NCBI GenBank assembly: GCA_031772625.1
Contig: CM062818.1
Span: 1,681,810,167-1,681,874,166, forward strand
DNA length: 64,000 nucleotides
From: Pinus tabuliformis
Taxonomy: Eukaryota; Streptophyta; Pinopsida; Pinales; Pinaceae
Direction of reading: 5' to 3'
Of this stretch, positions 53,579 to 63,740 are shown piece after piece. Positions within the stretch are counted from its first letter, which is position 1. Each line of letters begins with the position of its first letter. Both the position numbers and the translations under genes were made by a program. Below the pieces are notes generated by a model, which had not been told where the DNA came from, made no database searches, and saw nothing but the letters and a program-made list of their open reading frames with translations.

Positions 53579-54803
53579 ACCAAGTTGAGTGGAGAAAGGA
53601 TTAAAGGAATTAGATTTCTCTTGAGATTTGAATGCAATAACCCCAATGAAGGCACTAACCCAAGGAACACTAAGGAGAAAAACGGTCTTTGCGCTAGGGG
53701 CTTGCAATATCTTGAAATTCCATTATCGAATTGGTCTCAAATTTGGAGGACTCAAAAAGACCTCAGCACAGTTCTGGACCAATCTTCAAGGATTTTGGAT
53801 GGCTAGAAAGAATTTCGTGTGATGCCCTAGGAGGCCTACTAGGGTTATGCCTTAGAAAAGGAGAAGAGGTGAAAAAGTATTTTTTTTAATGATCGCCTAG
53901 GACTACTCACAAGTATAGCGAAATTATTCCAATCATCAAAGTGCAAGAAAATCGAAGCTCCAAGACAAGAATTAAGCTCTTCCAAACAACGAAATGCATT
54001 AAGAAACCAATTCGTCCATCAAAAGGCTATAGTGAAAATCCCAGAAGAAACAATGATCCAAATTCAAGTGATGATCAAATGGAATGATCATCACATCAAT
54101 ATATATCCTCCCAAAGGGGTCTGCTTTTCCTAATAAGGCCTAATGATGCCCCTATTGATTAAATAATGTGTCAAAATAACGTCCCTTGGTGACAAGCCCA
54201 CCAAGATAGCTCCATAATACAACAATAAGCCTCCCAAGAGGGAAAAATCATAGATACAATAGGTTGAAGGGCCATTGAAGAAGCCTAATGGAGTCCAATG
54301 TGTGCCAAGATGAATAAATGAGCTCCAAACATAGTGATCAAGGGGTTGGCCCCTTGATATCCAAGCGAACAACTTGTGGTGTCCCCAAGTGGCTATGGGG
54401 GCACAAAACATCCTCATGGGTCTCCAAATGGATCGAACAAGCCTATATCCCATCTGTAGGAGCTAGAAGAATGGTGCAAGCCCTCCCATAGTCTCCTGGG
54501 GTGAGACGCACCCTAATCAGAGACCTAGATTAGTTGCCAAGTATGTGGTGTAAGAGTCGAGCCAGTTGGGCAACGTGGTCCAAGTGCATCATCATCGTCC
54601 AAAAGGTGGAACATGAGAAAACAATAGGTGGAACTGAAAGATCCCATGAAGTTGCAATTTGCTCTGAGCTATGCTGGACACCCGTGGCTCTCAACGCTCG
54701 CCCTACAAATGCCAATATGACCCTCTAGAGTACTTGGGCAGCGTATAGGGAGACCAAACCCAAGACAAAGACCCACCTGCAATCTTGGGTAAGATCCAAT
54801 GTG
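53579..54803 (-). repeat. 5' LTR of the gag-only element, outer part
   Basis: It matches 42765-44305 of the intact LTR, except for a ~330-bp deletion at about 53905 (CGCCTAGGACTACTCACAAG join). Its end is GATCCAATGTG instead of GATCCAATGCA. It is followed directly by copia sequence. Confidence 0.88.
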
Positions 54804-54947
54804 TCCCCTGCTCCCTCTGCTCGATATGGCAATGGTTGACCTCCCGAAAGGACGAGAAACTCTAGGTATGAGGAAACTAATGTTGTAGGAAATCAAAAAG
54901 AATTTTATCTTATTTCCACCCTCGCTACTACCTCTCTTCCAGAGACT

Positions 54948-55322
54948 TTGAATCATTGGTTGATTGATGTTGGTGCCTCAAGCCACTTCACTGGGTACAA
55001 GGAGGCCCTCTCAAATTTCATTGAAAAGAAGACTAATTTGGAGATCATACTTGGAGACAATGCCACCTACCCCGTGAAAGGGATAAGGATTGTCACTCTT
55101 CACTTAAATCAAGGTCAAACCCTCCATCTACAAGAAGTATTGTATGTACCCAATTTGAAGAAGAACATGGTGTCTACTTTTGCGATGGAAGATAAAGGCT
55201 TCAAGGTAGAATTTATTGATGGAAAGGTACATATCTGGCAAAGAAACCCTAAAGATGCATTTACACTTGATTTACACTTGGATTCCTCTATCAAGTTGGA
55301 GGAAGTCCCTTGGGAGATTTGA
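54948..55322 (+). pseudogene. copia protease (copy 3)
   Basis: The motif reads HWLIDVGASSHFTGYK, where DSGAS is expected, so the serine of the active site is valine. VLYVPNLKKNMVSTFAMEDK follows, the usual end of the copia protease. Upstream, from 54830, decayed codons run back toward gag. Confidence 0.82.
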
Positions 55323-55966
55323 CTTGTGATACTTCTCCTAAATCTGAATTATGGCATCGAAGATTTGCTCACCTTCATTACAAAGCCTTCCCTGGGGTAA
55401 GGAAGATGGTCATAGGTATGCCCAAATTCAACATAGATCATGAAGGTGTTTGTCAAGGTTGTGCAACTGGAAAACATATAATGGGACCATTCCCTTCAAG
55501 TGAAAGTCAAACTACCGACATTCTTCAATTGGTCCATTCTGATCTATCTAGTATGTTGCCCATAACATCATTAGAAGGATACTTATACTATGCAATTTTT
55601 GTGGATGAATTCTCTCTCAAAACGTGGATCTATTTCTTGAAGAAGGACAAAGTGCTCAAATGGCTCCATTCCTTCAAAGCCTTAGTTGAAAATCAAACAG
55701 GGAAGAAGATAAAAATATTGAGGACTAATAATGGAACCAAATATGAATCAAATGAATTCAATGACTATTGTAGAGAGGCTGAAATTAAGAGGAAGACCAC
55801 CACTCCATATACTCCTGAGCAAAATGGAGTTGTTAAAAGGAAGAATCGAACAATCATAGAAGCTACCGTGTTATGCTCCATGACCAACCCCTACCGAAGT
55901 TCTTATGAGGAAAAGTTGTCAAAATTGTCGTATATGTTCAAAATAAGAGCCCACATCAATCATTAA
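55310..55966 (+). pseudogene. copia integrase (copy 3)
   Basis: LWHRRFAHLHYKAFPGVRKM and CQGCATGKHIMGPFPSSE are the zinc region; FVDEFSLKTWIYFLKKDK holds the first Asp; LRTNNGTKYESNEF stands where RSDNG is expected, so the second catalytic Asp is Asn; TPYTPEQNGVVKRKNRTIIE stands where ...NGVAERKNR is expected, and the Glu is Lys. The integrase would therefore be dead by substitution as well as truncation. Confidence 0.85.
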
Positions 55967-57378
55967 ACTTCAAGGCACCCGAAGAAGTTTTCACTGGTAA
56001 GAAACCTGATGTTTCTCATTTTAGAATATTTGGATGTCCCATGTATTTTCATGTTCCTAAAGAGAAAAGAAACGAGTTAGAAGCAGCTGGGAAGAAAGGA
56101 ACATTTGTGGGCTACAATGAAACTTCGAAGGCATATAAAATCTATGTGTCTGGTCAAAGAGAAGTGGAAATAAGCTATGATGTCACTTTCGATGAAGACT
56201 TTGCCCTTGGGAAAGCCAGAGATCTCCCTATCCCAAGGAAGGACAATAATGATGTTGCAAGAAAGAAGGATGAATCTCCAACAAATGAACTAATGCCCGA
56301 TGTTAAAGGCTCGATGGATCCCATTGATCCACCTCCTAGTGATCCCTCTACTTCAAGGAAAAGACCTTTGTGGCTCAATTTTCAAAGACACTCTCGAAGA
56401 TGTTGAAAGACATATTTCTCTAAGAGGGACATTTCACGAAAGTAAGAAGTCGAACTGGTATCAAGGGTACTTAAAGTTAGCAGCTATGAGTACTAATGTT
56501 CAATCTGAGTCATGTACGTTTGAAGAAGCCGTGAAACACCAAATATGGAAGAATGCGATGAATGAGGAGTACAAATCAATCATGAAGAATGATGTATGGG
56601 ATGTGGTTCCTAGACCCAAGGACAAGTTTGTGGTCACCTCTAAATGGCTTTACAAAATCAAAGATGGAGTTGATGGTAGTGTTGAAAATACAAGGCCAGG
56701 TTCGTTGCTCGAGGCTTCCCTCAAAAGGAAGGAGTGGACAATGACGAGATATTTGCACCAGTTGCCCGATACACCACTATCCGATCTATTATTGCTCTCA
56801 CTGCCTCTCAAGTATGGAGCCTACACCAAATGGACGTTAAGACTACTTTCTTACATGGCTCACTTAAGGAGGAAGTCTACATAGAACAACTTGAGGGGTT
56901 TGAAGTACAAGATTGAAGGACACATGTATGCAAGTTGACGAAAACCCTCTTTGGGTTGAAGCAAGCCCCTAGGGCTTGATATGAGAGGATTGATAACTAT
57001 CTTATGAAGTTGAGATTTACAAGGAGTGAAGTTGATCCTAACCTATATTTCAAGGTTGAAAAGGACATGTCTCTCATTTTGGTCCTTTATGTAGACGACC
57101 TCTTTTTGACAGATGGAGACCCTCTCATTTATCAATGCAAGAGAAAGTTGGCTTCTGAGTTCAAGATGAAGGACCTACATCTTAATTCCTAGGCTTGGAG
57201 GTCTGGCAAAAGCCAGGTGAGATTTTCATCTCTCAAGGAAAATATATTTTAAAGTTGCTCGAGAGATGTGGGATGGTGGATTGCAAGTCTATGTCTACTC
57301 CAATGGAACTCAATTTCAAGAAGCTATGTGGAAGTGTTGCTGGGCCCAAATTGGCAAATCCTTCTGAGTATTAACAAC
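55967..57378 (+). pseudogene. copia integrase end and RT (copy 3)
   Basis: The frame 56041-56406 has GKKGTFVGYNETSKAYKIY. A frame change leads to the RT start (56300-56884): VKHQIWKNAMNEEYKSIMKN, VTSKWLYKIKDGVDGS. The palm appears in two frames (VWSLHQMDVKTTFLHGSLKE at 56808-56870). The catalytic box LVLYVDDLFLTD lies at about 57086. The domain breaks off at NPSEY, where the hAT element is inserted. Confidence 0.85.
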
Positions 57379-58504
57379 CATAGTATTCAAAACCGGCCTA
57401 GCTAACCGGTTACCGGTCTAACCGGCCAGTTAGCAGGCCCACCGGTTGAAACCGGCCAAAAGACCCAGTCAGAGGGGTGACTTCGCCAAATTTTGCAGCT
57501 AACCGGTCCTAACCAGCGGGTTTAGGACGGAACGGCCGGTTAGGAGGCACACCCACCGTGAGCCCAAAAAGCGACTTTTTGATTGTGTTTTAGGGGTTTT
57601 GGAGGGAAACTAAGGGTGCTTTCCCTCCGAAAACACCCTCTCCGAGCCTTAAGAGGCCCCTCTCCCTCTCATTCGTCTCACACATCTCATTTGGAGTGTT
57701 TGCGAGTTTGCTTGGGAGCTTGGAGAGTGTTGAGTTTTTGCTGGAGTAGTGGAACAGCAGAGTTTAAGCTAAGTAGTAGTCATCATGCCTCCAAAAGCCA
57801 GAGATACTGCATGGGCTCATTGTGATATGATTGATGGCAAAATGATCTACAAATATTGCCAAAAATCCATTCAAGGAGGGGATATTAACAGGTTCAAGCA
57901 ACATTTGGATGGGATAGGAGGCCATGTAAAGCCATGTGGAGCACCAAATGAAATAATAGGGCATATTAGGGTAGAATACCTTCAGAAGTTTGAGACTCAA
58001 GTCACTGAACCAATAGAGAAGTTTGTGACTGCAAAGTTTGGGAGTCGAGACTCAACCAACTGAGTTTGATCATGATAACTCATGAGAAGTTTCAAGTGAT
58101 AATGTTGACCACTATTATAGTATTATCATATATGTAGACTTGAGTCTTGTAGTGAGCCACTGGCCCCATAGTTTGTAGGCTTTGTTTTTGCACTCTAGAG
58201 GCCATTTAGAGCCTCATTGCTTATGTATTTTGTCGATGATATGTATTGCACTTGGTGCCATTTTGATATATTCACCTTTGCATGGTATATAAATGAGCAA
58301 TCTTTGCATATTTTGTCTCTATTGGCTTAGAATCATGGTTTTAAATCTTAAAAATAGTTTTTTCATTAAAAATTAATTATTTAATGTATTTTTCTAAAAC
58401 CAGTTCGTTTAGACCAAACCAGTCCCGGTTAGACCGGTTCCGGTCGGTAAACCGGTTCATTAGGTGGACCGGTCCGGTCACTGGTTCCGGTTTTAAAAAT
58501 ACTA
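57379..58504 (+). mobile_element. hAT element with CCGG-rich ends, second copy
   Basis: A perfect 8-bp target duplication TTAACAAC (57371-57378 and 58505-58512) flanks ends CATAGTATTCAAAACCGG (left) and CCGGTTTTAAAAATACTA (right). ACCGG/CCGGT subterminal repeats occur at both ends. It has the same family ends as 25135-32084. It keeps the transposase N-terminus and the 3' UTR, with the middle deleted, so it is a Ds-like derivative of an autonomous element. Confidence 0.92.
57785..58063 (+). pseudogene. hAT transposase N-terminal BED finger region
   Basis: ATG at 57785 opens MPPKARDTAWAHCDMIDGKM then IYKYCQKSIQGGDINRFKQH. Plant hAT transposases begin with a BED-type finger W.HC......CKYC.K...GG..R.KQHL. 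Here the first cysteine of CKYC is replaced by tyrosine (YKYC), and after about 90 residues the frame ends at 58061-58063. The catalytic region is absent. In the family this domain binds the CCGG-rich subterminal sites. Confidence 0.85.
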
Positions 58505-58512
58505 TTAACAAC

Positions 58513-59180
58513 TTGTGGGGGTCCTCATGTTCTTGCTAAACTCTCGTCCAGATATATGCTTCACTGTGAATACATTGAGTCAATTTATGGTCGAGCCTCA
58601 TCACATACATTGGATTGCTGCTAAGAATCTCTTGAGATATCTTCTTGGCACAATCAACTATGGTTTGAGATACACTGCAAGGAATTTGAGGCTACATGGG
58701 TATACTGATGTTGATTGGGATGCCAGTGTCGTGGTTCGTAAAAGCACGTCTGGATGTTGCATCTCATTAGGGTTTGTTTCAATATCTTGGATGAGCAGGA
58801 AGCAGAAATCGGTTGCTTTAAGCACTGTCGAGGCCAAATACATTGCCGCTAGTATGGCCTGTTGTGAAGCTGTTTGGTTGAGGAAGCTCTTTAGTAAGCT
58901 ATTTGAGCATGTGTTGGATATTACCGTGATCTATTGCGACAACCAAAGTGGGATTCGCCTTTTTGAGAATCCCATGTTCCACGACCGCTCCAAGCACATT
59001 GATATCAGGTACCACTTTATCCTGGATATGGTACAGCGGGGAGAAATAAGGCATCAACACATCAAGACTGATGATCAAGTCGCAGATATCCCCACGAAGC
59101 CCTTAGGGAAGGTCAAATTCTTAGCCTTCCGAGAGAGACTTGGAGTCGTGGAAAGAACCTCCTATGATGGTCCCGCTTGA
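58513..59180 (+). pseudogene. copia RNase H (copy 3)
   Basis: It resumes after the hAT element with LLNSRPDICFTVNTLSQFM, then RYTARNLRLHGYTDVDWDAS (Asp), ALSTVEAKYIAASMACCEAV (Glu replaced by Lys in the usual VEAEY), YCDNQSGIRLFENPMFHDRS and DQVADIPTKPLGKVKFLAF. The frame is long and open (221 codons) with a natural stop at 59178-59180. Confidence 0.88.
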
Positions 59181-59871
59181 GTTGGACACTAAGCTTTGGG
59201 AGCTTCTAGGGGCTTGGGGTACTTCTTGGAGCTATGAGCGACCATAGGGTGAGTGATTCACCTTCCTCTATTGGTGCGCTATGTACAGGGTGAGTGGTTC
59301 ACCTTCCCCCGTGATACCCATGATGGTTGACATGTGTGTAGGGTGAATGGTTCACCTTCCCCTATGTATGATGACATGTGTGTAGGGTGAGTGGTTCACC
59401 TTCCCCTACGATTGACATATGCATAGGATGAGTGGTTCACCTTCTCCTATGGCATATGGGCAGGATGAGTGGTTCACCTTCTCCTGTTGATGCCCCAGCA
59501 TACATCCTACCCATGTAGTCCGGGACTCATGGGAAGTACCTCTCATCTGGCCAATGAGTTGGGAAAAGTGGATAGGGACCATAGCACTACCAATGGACGC
59601 ATTATGTACTATCGTACTCCCTATGTCTAGGATGCATGATGTTCAACAACTTGATCTGGGATCAACTAAGGTTCTACCTCTGGACTGACTTTTGTCAGTG
59701 GAGAGTGGTAAGGTCTTGTGACTCACTCTCGATCAATTCTTCTTCATTATTACATCATGGTTCAGCAGAGCAAAGATGGGATGACAGAGACGATACATGA
59801 CGACATGATGGCATGATGATCAATAATGACAGATGGATTGGTAGGTGGAATTCTCCCTAGTTGAGAGGGAG
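59181..59871 (+). other. 3' non-coding region of copia copy 3
   Basis: It is unusually long (690 bp) for the spacer between RNase H and the 3' LTR. It contains the hairpin minisatellite and ends with the purine tract TTGAGAGGGAG at 59861-59871. Confidence 0.7.
59245..59490 (+). repeat. six-copy hairpin minisatellite
   Basis: Six copies of a unit close to GGGTGAGTGGTTCACCTTCC occur at about 59248, 59289, 59341, 59384, 59427 and 59463. Spacing varies (36-52 bp). Each copy contains GGTGA...TCACC, a short inverted repeat able to form a hairpin. The array lies between the RNase H stop and the purine tract of copia copy 3. Confidence 0.85.
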
Positions 59872-60112
59872 TGTTAAATTTGGCAACTAGAGCCAAATTC
59901 CACCTTGGGGCAGCTCATTTGATGGAGATGATAATTGCATTAAATTCATCTTTTCGAGAGGACCAAAATTGATATAAAGATCATCCAATTTGGACAAGCG
60001 GAAGTGTGATTTTGAATTTATGCCCACACATCTGCAAATTGTTCAGGTCGACCACATCAACATGTAGGCTCAAGAAGCCCAATGGACGTGTCTCTTCACC
60101 CATAGCAAATTG

Positions 60113-60120
60113 TATAAATA
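60113..60120 (+). promoter_or_regulatory. TATA box of copia copy 3 LTR
   Basis: TATAAATA lies 240 bp into the LTR with CAAAT upstream; transcription would start near 60145. Confidence 0.6.
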
Positions 60121-60282
60121 CAAGTGACCTCTCACCTCATTTGGCATCTTCATCACTCACACATTCTCTCTCTCTCACATTGGTTCATACAACATTGGGC
60201 ATTCTCTCTCTCCCACGTGTGGCACAAGGAGGACGAAATTTCAAACTGGATTGTAGCGCCGGAAATCTTAGGAAATTTTGTA

Positions 60283-60668
60283 GTTTGACCAGCGTTGGCC
60301 GAAACCTTCCAGGGATCATTTGACTTCGCTTTTTTGGGGTTATTTCTATCTCAGCAAGCCGCATATTTTGGCACAGAAACCGAGGCATTTTGTGTCATTT
60401 GACCGCAGACCTAATTACATGTTGACTGCAGATTTCAAGACAGCAATTTGACCGAGTTTGACCATTGACTTTGTCGTTGTTTTGGGTTGACTTTGACCTC
60501 TTGATCAGGCCGAGTTTGACTTGGGAAGACCGAGTTGTTTTGAGGACAATCTGTTGTTGTTTTGACCAGTGTTGACTTTCTAGTTAGGGCTAAAGTTTGG
60601 CTTCAATTGACTGCGGAAATTGACAAGGTTGTTTGACTTTGAATTGGGCAAGTCAATTTTGACTATTG
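60283..60668 (+). promoter_or_regulatory. dense cluster of TTGAC (W-box core) motifs
   Basis: I count sixteen TTGAC words on the plus strand and one on the minus strand in about 385 bp, mostly as TTGACC or TTGACT, the W-box core bound by WRKY factors. They lie downstream of the TATA box, so in the presumed transcribed LTR part. Function is inferred from the motif only. Confidence 0.6.
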
Positions 60669-60900
60669 TACTCTCTCTCTGTTGAACATTTTGATATAAT
60701 AATAATAAAAATTGATCAAAGGGTTTTCCCCACATTTGGGTTTTTCCCTGGCATCCACCAAATTTGGTGTCCTCTTGTCTTGGCTTGTCTTCTGCATTTT
60801 GTTTCATGTTCTAGCTACTTTTACTGTCAATGTGATTAATGGTTAATGTGATTGCTACTGGAAATCTAAATTGGAAATTGCTATTGGGCTGCTTAAGGGA

Positions 60901-62190
60901 CATTAAGTATTTTTCCTAAGCATAGAATATACCATTGCTAACTAAAATTAACAGTGACAAAATCACATAACAGCAAATATAAGAATCTCTGAGATAGCAA
61001 TGTCTCCAAGTCTCTAGAACATGGCCTCACAGCGAAGAGAGTTAATGATAACCTATAAAGGGTCTCATCCACACCAACAAACTACATATCCTATGGCTAA
61101 TCCACATCCTTTGTGGTAAATCATGTGGCACCTTTATATTGATCTATCACTCATAGGTAATGAATATAATTAACATAAACAAATACATATATAAATCAAA
61201 TGAATGTAACAATAGTAAATACATTAAATCCATTTACCCCAATGGATTAGCTCAACCAATTGTTACCAATGTTCCTCAACATTTGGCTAGGCTTGTGCAA
61301 ATAACTACTCGATTTGTATCCCCCTATATAAGGCACACTAGTCTACACTAATAGGTTTACTAAGGATGCCATCCAGAAATGCAGGGAACCATCCCTTGAG
61401 TTTCCCCGTGAGATTTTCCTTGGAAAGAAATAGACGAAATCTCCAAAAGTTGGGTTCTTTCATAATCAAAATGTTCCTAATGTTCCTCAACATTTGGCTG
61501 GGCTTGTGCTAATAACTACTCGACTTGTATCCCCCTATATAAGGCACACTAGTCTACACTAATAGGTTTACTAAGGATGCCATCCAAAAATGTAGGGAAC
61601 CATCCTTTAACTTTCCCTGTGAGATTTTCCTTGGAATAGAAATAGACGAAATCTCCAAAAGTCGGGTTCTTTCATAATCATGAACATTCAATTATATTTA
61701 ATCCTTGTGGATTTCTCATCTTATCTTTACTTAAATGGGATATTTACATAGTTTTGAACAACATGATCATAATAGTGGTATCAAAGTTTGTCTAATCCCA
61801 ACCTTTGGCCATATATCTATCATAGTATATCTCATTCCCGCCTTTGGCCACACATCTATTAGAGCCTCTCAAAAACCCGACCTTCAGTCATTTCAATTAT
61901 TATTGCTCACTTAGAACCATCTTATTCTCGAGAAGCGCCATGGATGAATCTAAAAATCATTTCCATTGCCAAGTATTAACAATTATAATCATGGAAAATA
62001 GGAATAACATGCCAAAACAAGAAGTATGCAGCAAAAAACAAAAGCCCCGAGAGTTATCTCAATTGGTCATGTTGAAATTTGAAAAGTAGCGAAGGAATGG
62101 ATACCCTCATCTATGCCTTGATTCAAGGACTTGATTTGGAGATCATCTTAATCAGTATGAGTTCCAGTGATGAGGACAAGTTCAAGAAGC
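60901..62190. other. repeat scraps, no gene
   Basis: Apart from the 211-bp tandem duplication, this stretch has no recognisable coding region. TGGTATCAAAGT at 61773-61784 resembles a degenerate copia primer site, so the sequence to its left may be an old LTR. A short frame at 61844-62089 (MDESKNHFHCQVLTIIIMEN inside) faintly resembles a gag start but is not convincing. Confidence 0.4.
61270..61690. repeat. 211-bp tandem duplication
   Basis: TGTTCCTCAACATTTGG begins at 61270 and at 61481. The following ~200 bp (CCCCCTATATAAGGCACACT, GCCATCCA.AAATG.AGGGAAC) repeat with few changes. Each copy contains a TATATAAGG promoter-like box. Confidence 0.9.
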
Positions 62191-62835
62191 AGTTTGACTA
62201 GTGCTAGTTTGTGGAAGACTAAGTTAATTGTCTTCTAGTGTGAGTTAAATTGGGAATTGATTGAACAAGTGGAGTTAACCTCTTAAATTTTAGGAGGATC
62301 TAGTTAATTGTGTGTTGACTTCTGTTAACTAGAAAAGCTCCAAGTCAACTCATAATTTAAAACACTCACTAAACATAGCCTAATCGAAAAGCTTATAAGG
62401 AGATTGAAGGCACACAATTGATCATCAATTCTTGAGCACAAGTTTGTGAGCAAGAGAGCTTGTGAGAGGAACGAGCAAGAGGATTTATATTGTGCAAATT
62501 GTTGGAGGAGAATCTCCCTTGGGAAGCAGATCAGTGTTCTTGCAGAGTTGTTTCAAGCCTAGTTCAAGGCTAAGAGATCAATTGTATTCTCTATTGAAGC
62601 AGGGTTATTTGTAAGAGATTTGTAGCTTATTTTTCTTCAATAAAAATATCAAGCAAGCGAGGGTTTTCCTTGTTGGGTTTCCTAGAAAAATTGTGTTGAT
62701 TTTGTGCAAATTTTGTGAAATTATTTTTGTTCTATTCTGCTGCTATTTGGTAGAGAAATTTTGTTACTATGTGAAAAGAAAAATTATTTTCAAATTGTTC
62801 ATAACAGCATATCAGAATTTTGTAGAAATTCTACA
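62190..62835 (+). repeat. 5' LTR of copia copy 4 (left edge uncertain)
   Basis: It ends in CTACA next to the primer site. GGGTTTTCCTTGTTGGGTTTCC near 62665 fits a U5 region, and AATAAAAATATC at about 62640 can be the polyadenylation signal. The partner LTR is outside the window. Confidence 0.65.
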
Positions 62836-62847
62836 TGGTATCAGAGC
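62836..62847 (+). promoter_or_regulatory. primer-binding site of copia copy 4
   Basis: TGGTATCAGAGC directly follows the LTR end, the initiator Met-tRNA type. Confidence 0.9.
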
Positions 62848-62924
62848 TATGACCAAAGATCAAACAACACATAGTTTTCAAGATGACAACTCACACAAGA
62901 TTAGGATTGTGAGAGGAGGGTAAA

Positions 62925-63740
62925 TAGATGGCTCCTCAAATTTTGGTATTTTGAAGATTCGCATATTGTTCTTGTTGGATGAGTTTGCGCTCAAGGAATT
63001 CGCTAAGAAAGGCGTTGCAGGACCTTCAAATCCAGACGAGTTGAGGCTCTTCCAAAGGTAGATGGCCAAGGCCAAGAGAATGATCTTGGATGGACTTCGG
63101 GATCATATAATTCCTCATGTTGCAAGTAAAGATACAACTAAGGATATGTGGGATGCCTTAGTCAAGCTCTACCAGAACTCTTCAGAGAACCGGAAGATGG
63201 TCCTCCAAGAGAAGCTGAGGACAATCAAGATGCATAAGGGTGAGAGTGTCACTGCCTATCTCACCAGAGTTCAGGAAGTCTGTGATGAGCTAGCAGTTGT
63301 TGGAGAGAAGCCTATAGACATAGAGCTAGTGAGTGGCTCTAAATGGATTTACCAAAAATTGGCATACTTTTGTTCAGAGAATTATTGGACGAGATAAGTT
63401 ATCGGATTGGGAATGTGTATGGAGTGACTTCATCCAGGACGAGCTAAGGCTCAAGCTAGTTGAGACTTCTAGCAACAGTGGCAAGGGTTCCAAGGTTGAG
63501 GAGGAGGGGAATCTTGCTCTTGCAAGCAAAGGCAAAGGCAAGAAAGTCAAGGTGAAGAGAGAAAATAGTCAAAAGGGTGACAAGAGGAAGATAGATTTGA
63601 GTAAGATCAAATGCTTCCATTGCCATACTTTTGGACACTGTGTTTCCAAGTGTCCTAACCAGAAGAAGAAGGGGTCGAATAAGGAGCATGTAGCTGCATC
63701 AACTGCGGTAGATGAGTTTTCCTCTCAGTTTGAGAAGGAC
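62925..63740 (+). pseudogene. copia gag with zinc knuckle (copy 4)
   Basis: The start region reads NFGILKIRILFLLDEFALKE, then after a stop at 63060, AKAKRMILDGLRDHIIPHVA, MWDALVKLYQNSSENRKMVL, VTAYLTRVQEVCDELAVVGE. A frameshift near 63335 leads to ALNGFTKNWHTFVQRIIGRD and the CCHC knuckle CFHCHTFGHCVSKC (about 63611-63652). This is the most complete gag in the window. Confidence 0.88.

Larger units (their letters stand above)
42293..54803 (-). mobile_element. gag-only LTR element with ~2-kb LTRs (TR-GAG/LARD type)
   Basis: Read on the minus strand: 5' LTR (54803-53579 plus 48217-47796, split by a gypsy insertion), primer-binding site at 47791-47773, a gag-like region, a non-coding region, the purine tract GGAAGGTGGGGA and the 3' LTR (44305-42293). 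Both LTRs start TGTTACCGCTCAAAC when read from the plus side. No protease, RT or integrase occurs in the inner 3.5 kb. This makes it a non-autonomous element, like TR-GAG or LARD elements, that would rely on a gypsy partner. Its right LTR is joined to a truncated copia element. Confidence 0.8.
54830..60900 (+). mobile_element. Ty1/copia element (copy 3), 5'-truncated, hAT inside
   Basis: From about 54.83 kb the plus strand has protease, integrase, RT and RNase H, then 690 bp non-coding with a hairpin minisatellite, a purine tract (TTGAGAGGGAG) and a 3' LTR from 59872. Gag, primer site and 5' LTR are missing; the left edge abuts the LTR of the gag-only element. A 1126-bp hAT element splits it between RT and RNase H. 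Motif order is copia type. The right end of the LTR is not fixed. Confidence 0.85.
59872..60900 (+). repeat. 3' LTR of copia copy 3 (right end uncertain)
   Basis: It starts TGTTAAATTTGGCAAC directly after the purine tract. A TATA box (TATAAATA, about 60113-60120) lies upstream of a transcribed-type region full of TTGAC motifs. GGGTTTTCCCC and GGGTTTTTCC words near 60720-60750 are typical of the U5 end. The end is between about 60780 and 60930; no second LTR exists to define it. Confidence 0.7.

Noticed and set aside
59245..59490. Short repeats with spacers read as a CRISPR-like array.
   Set aside because: The repeats are diverged, the spacers unequal and related to each other (GACATGTGTGTAG), no cas genes are present, and the context is a plant retrotransposon.
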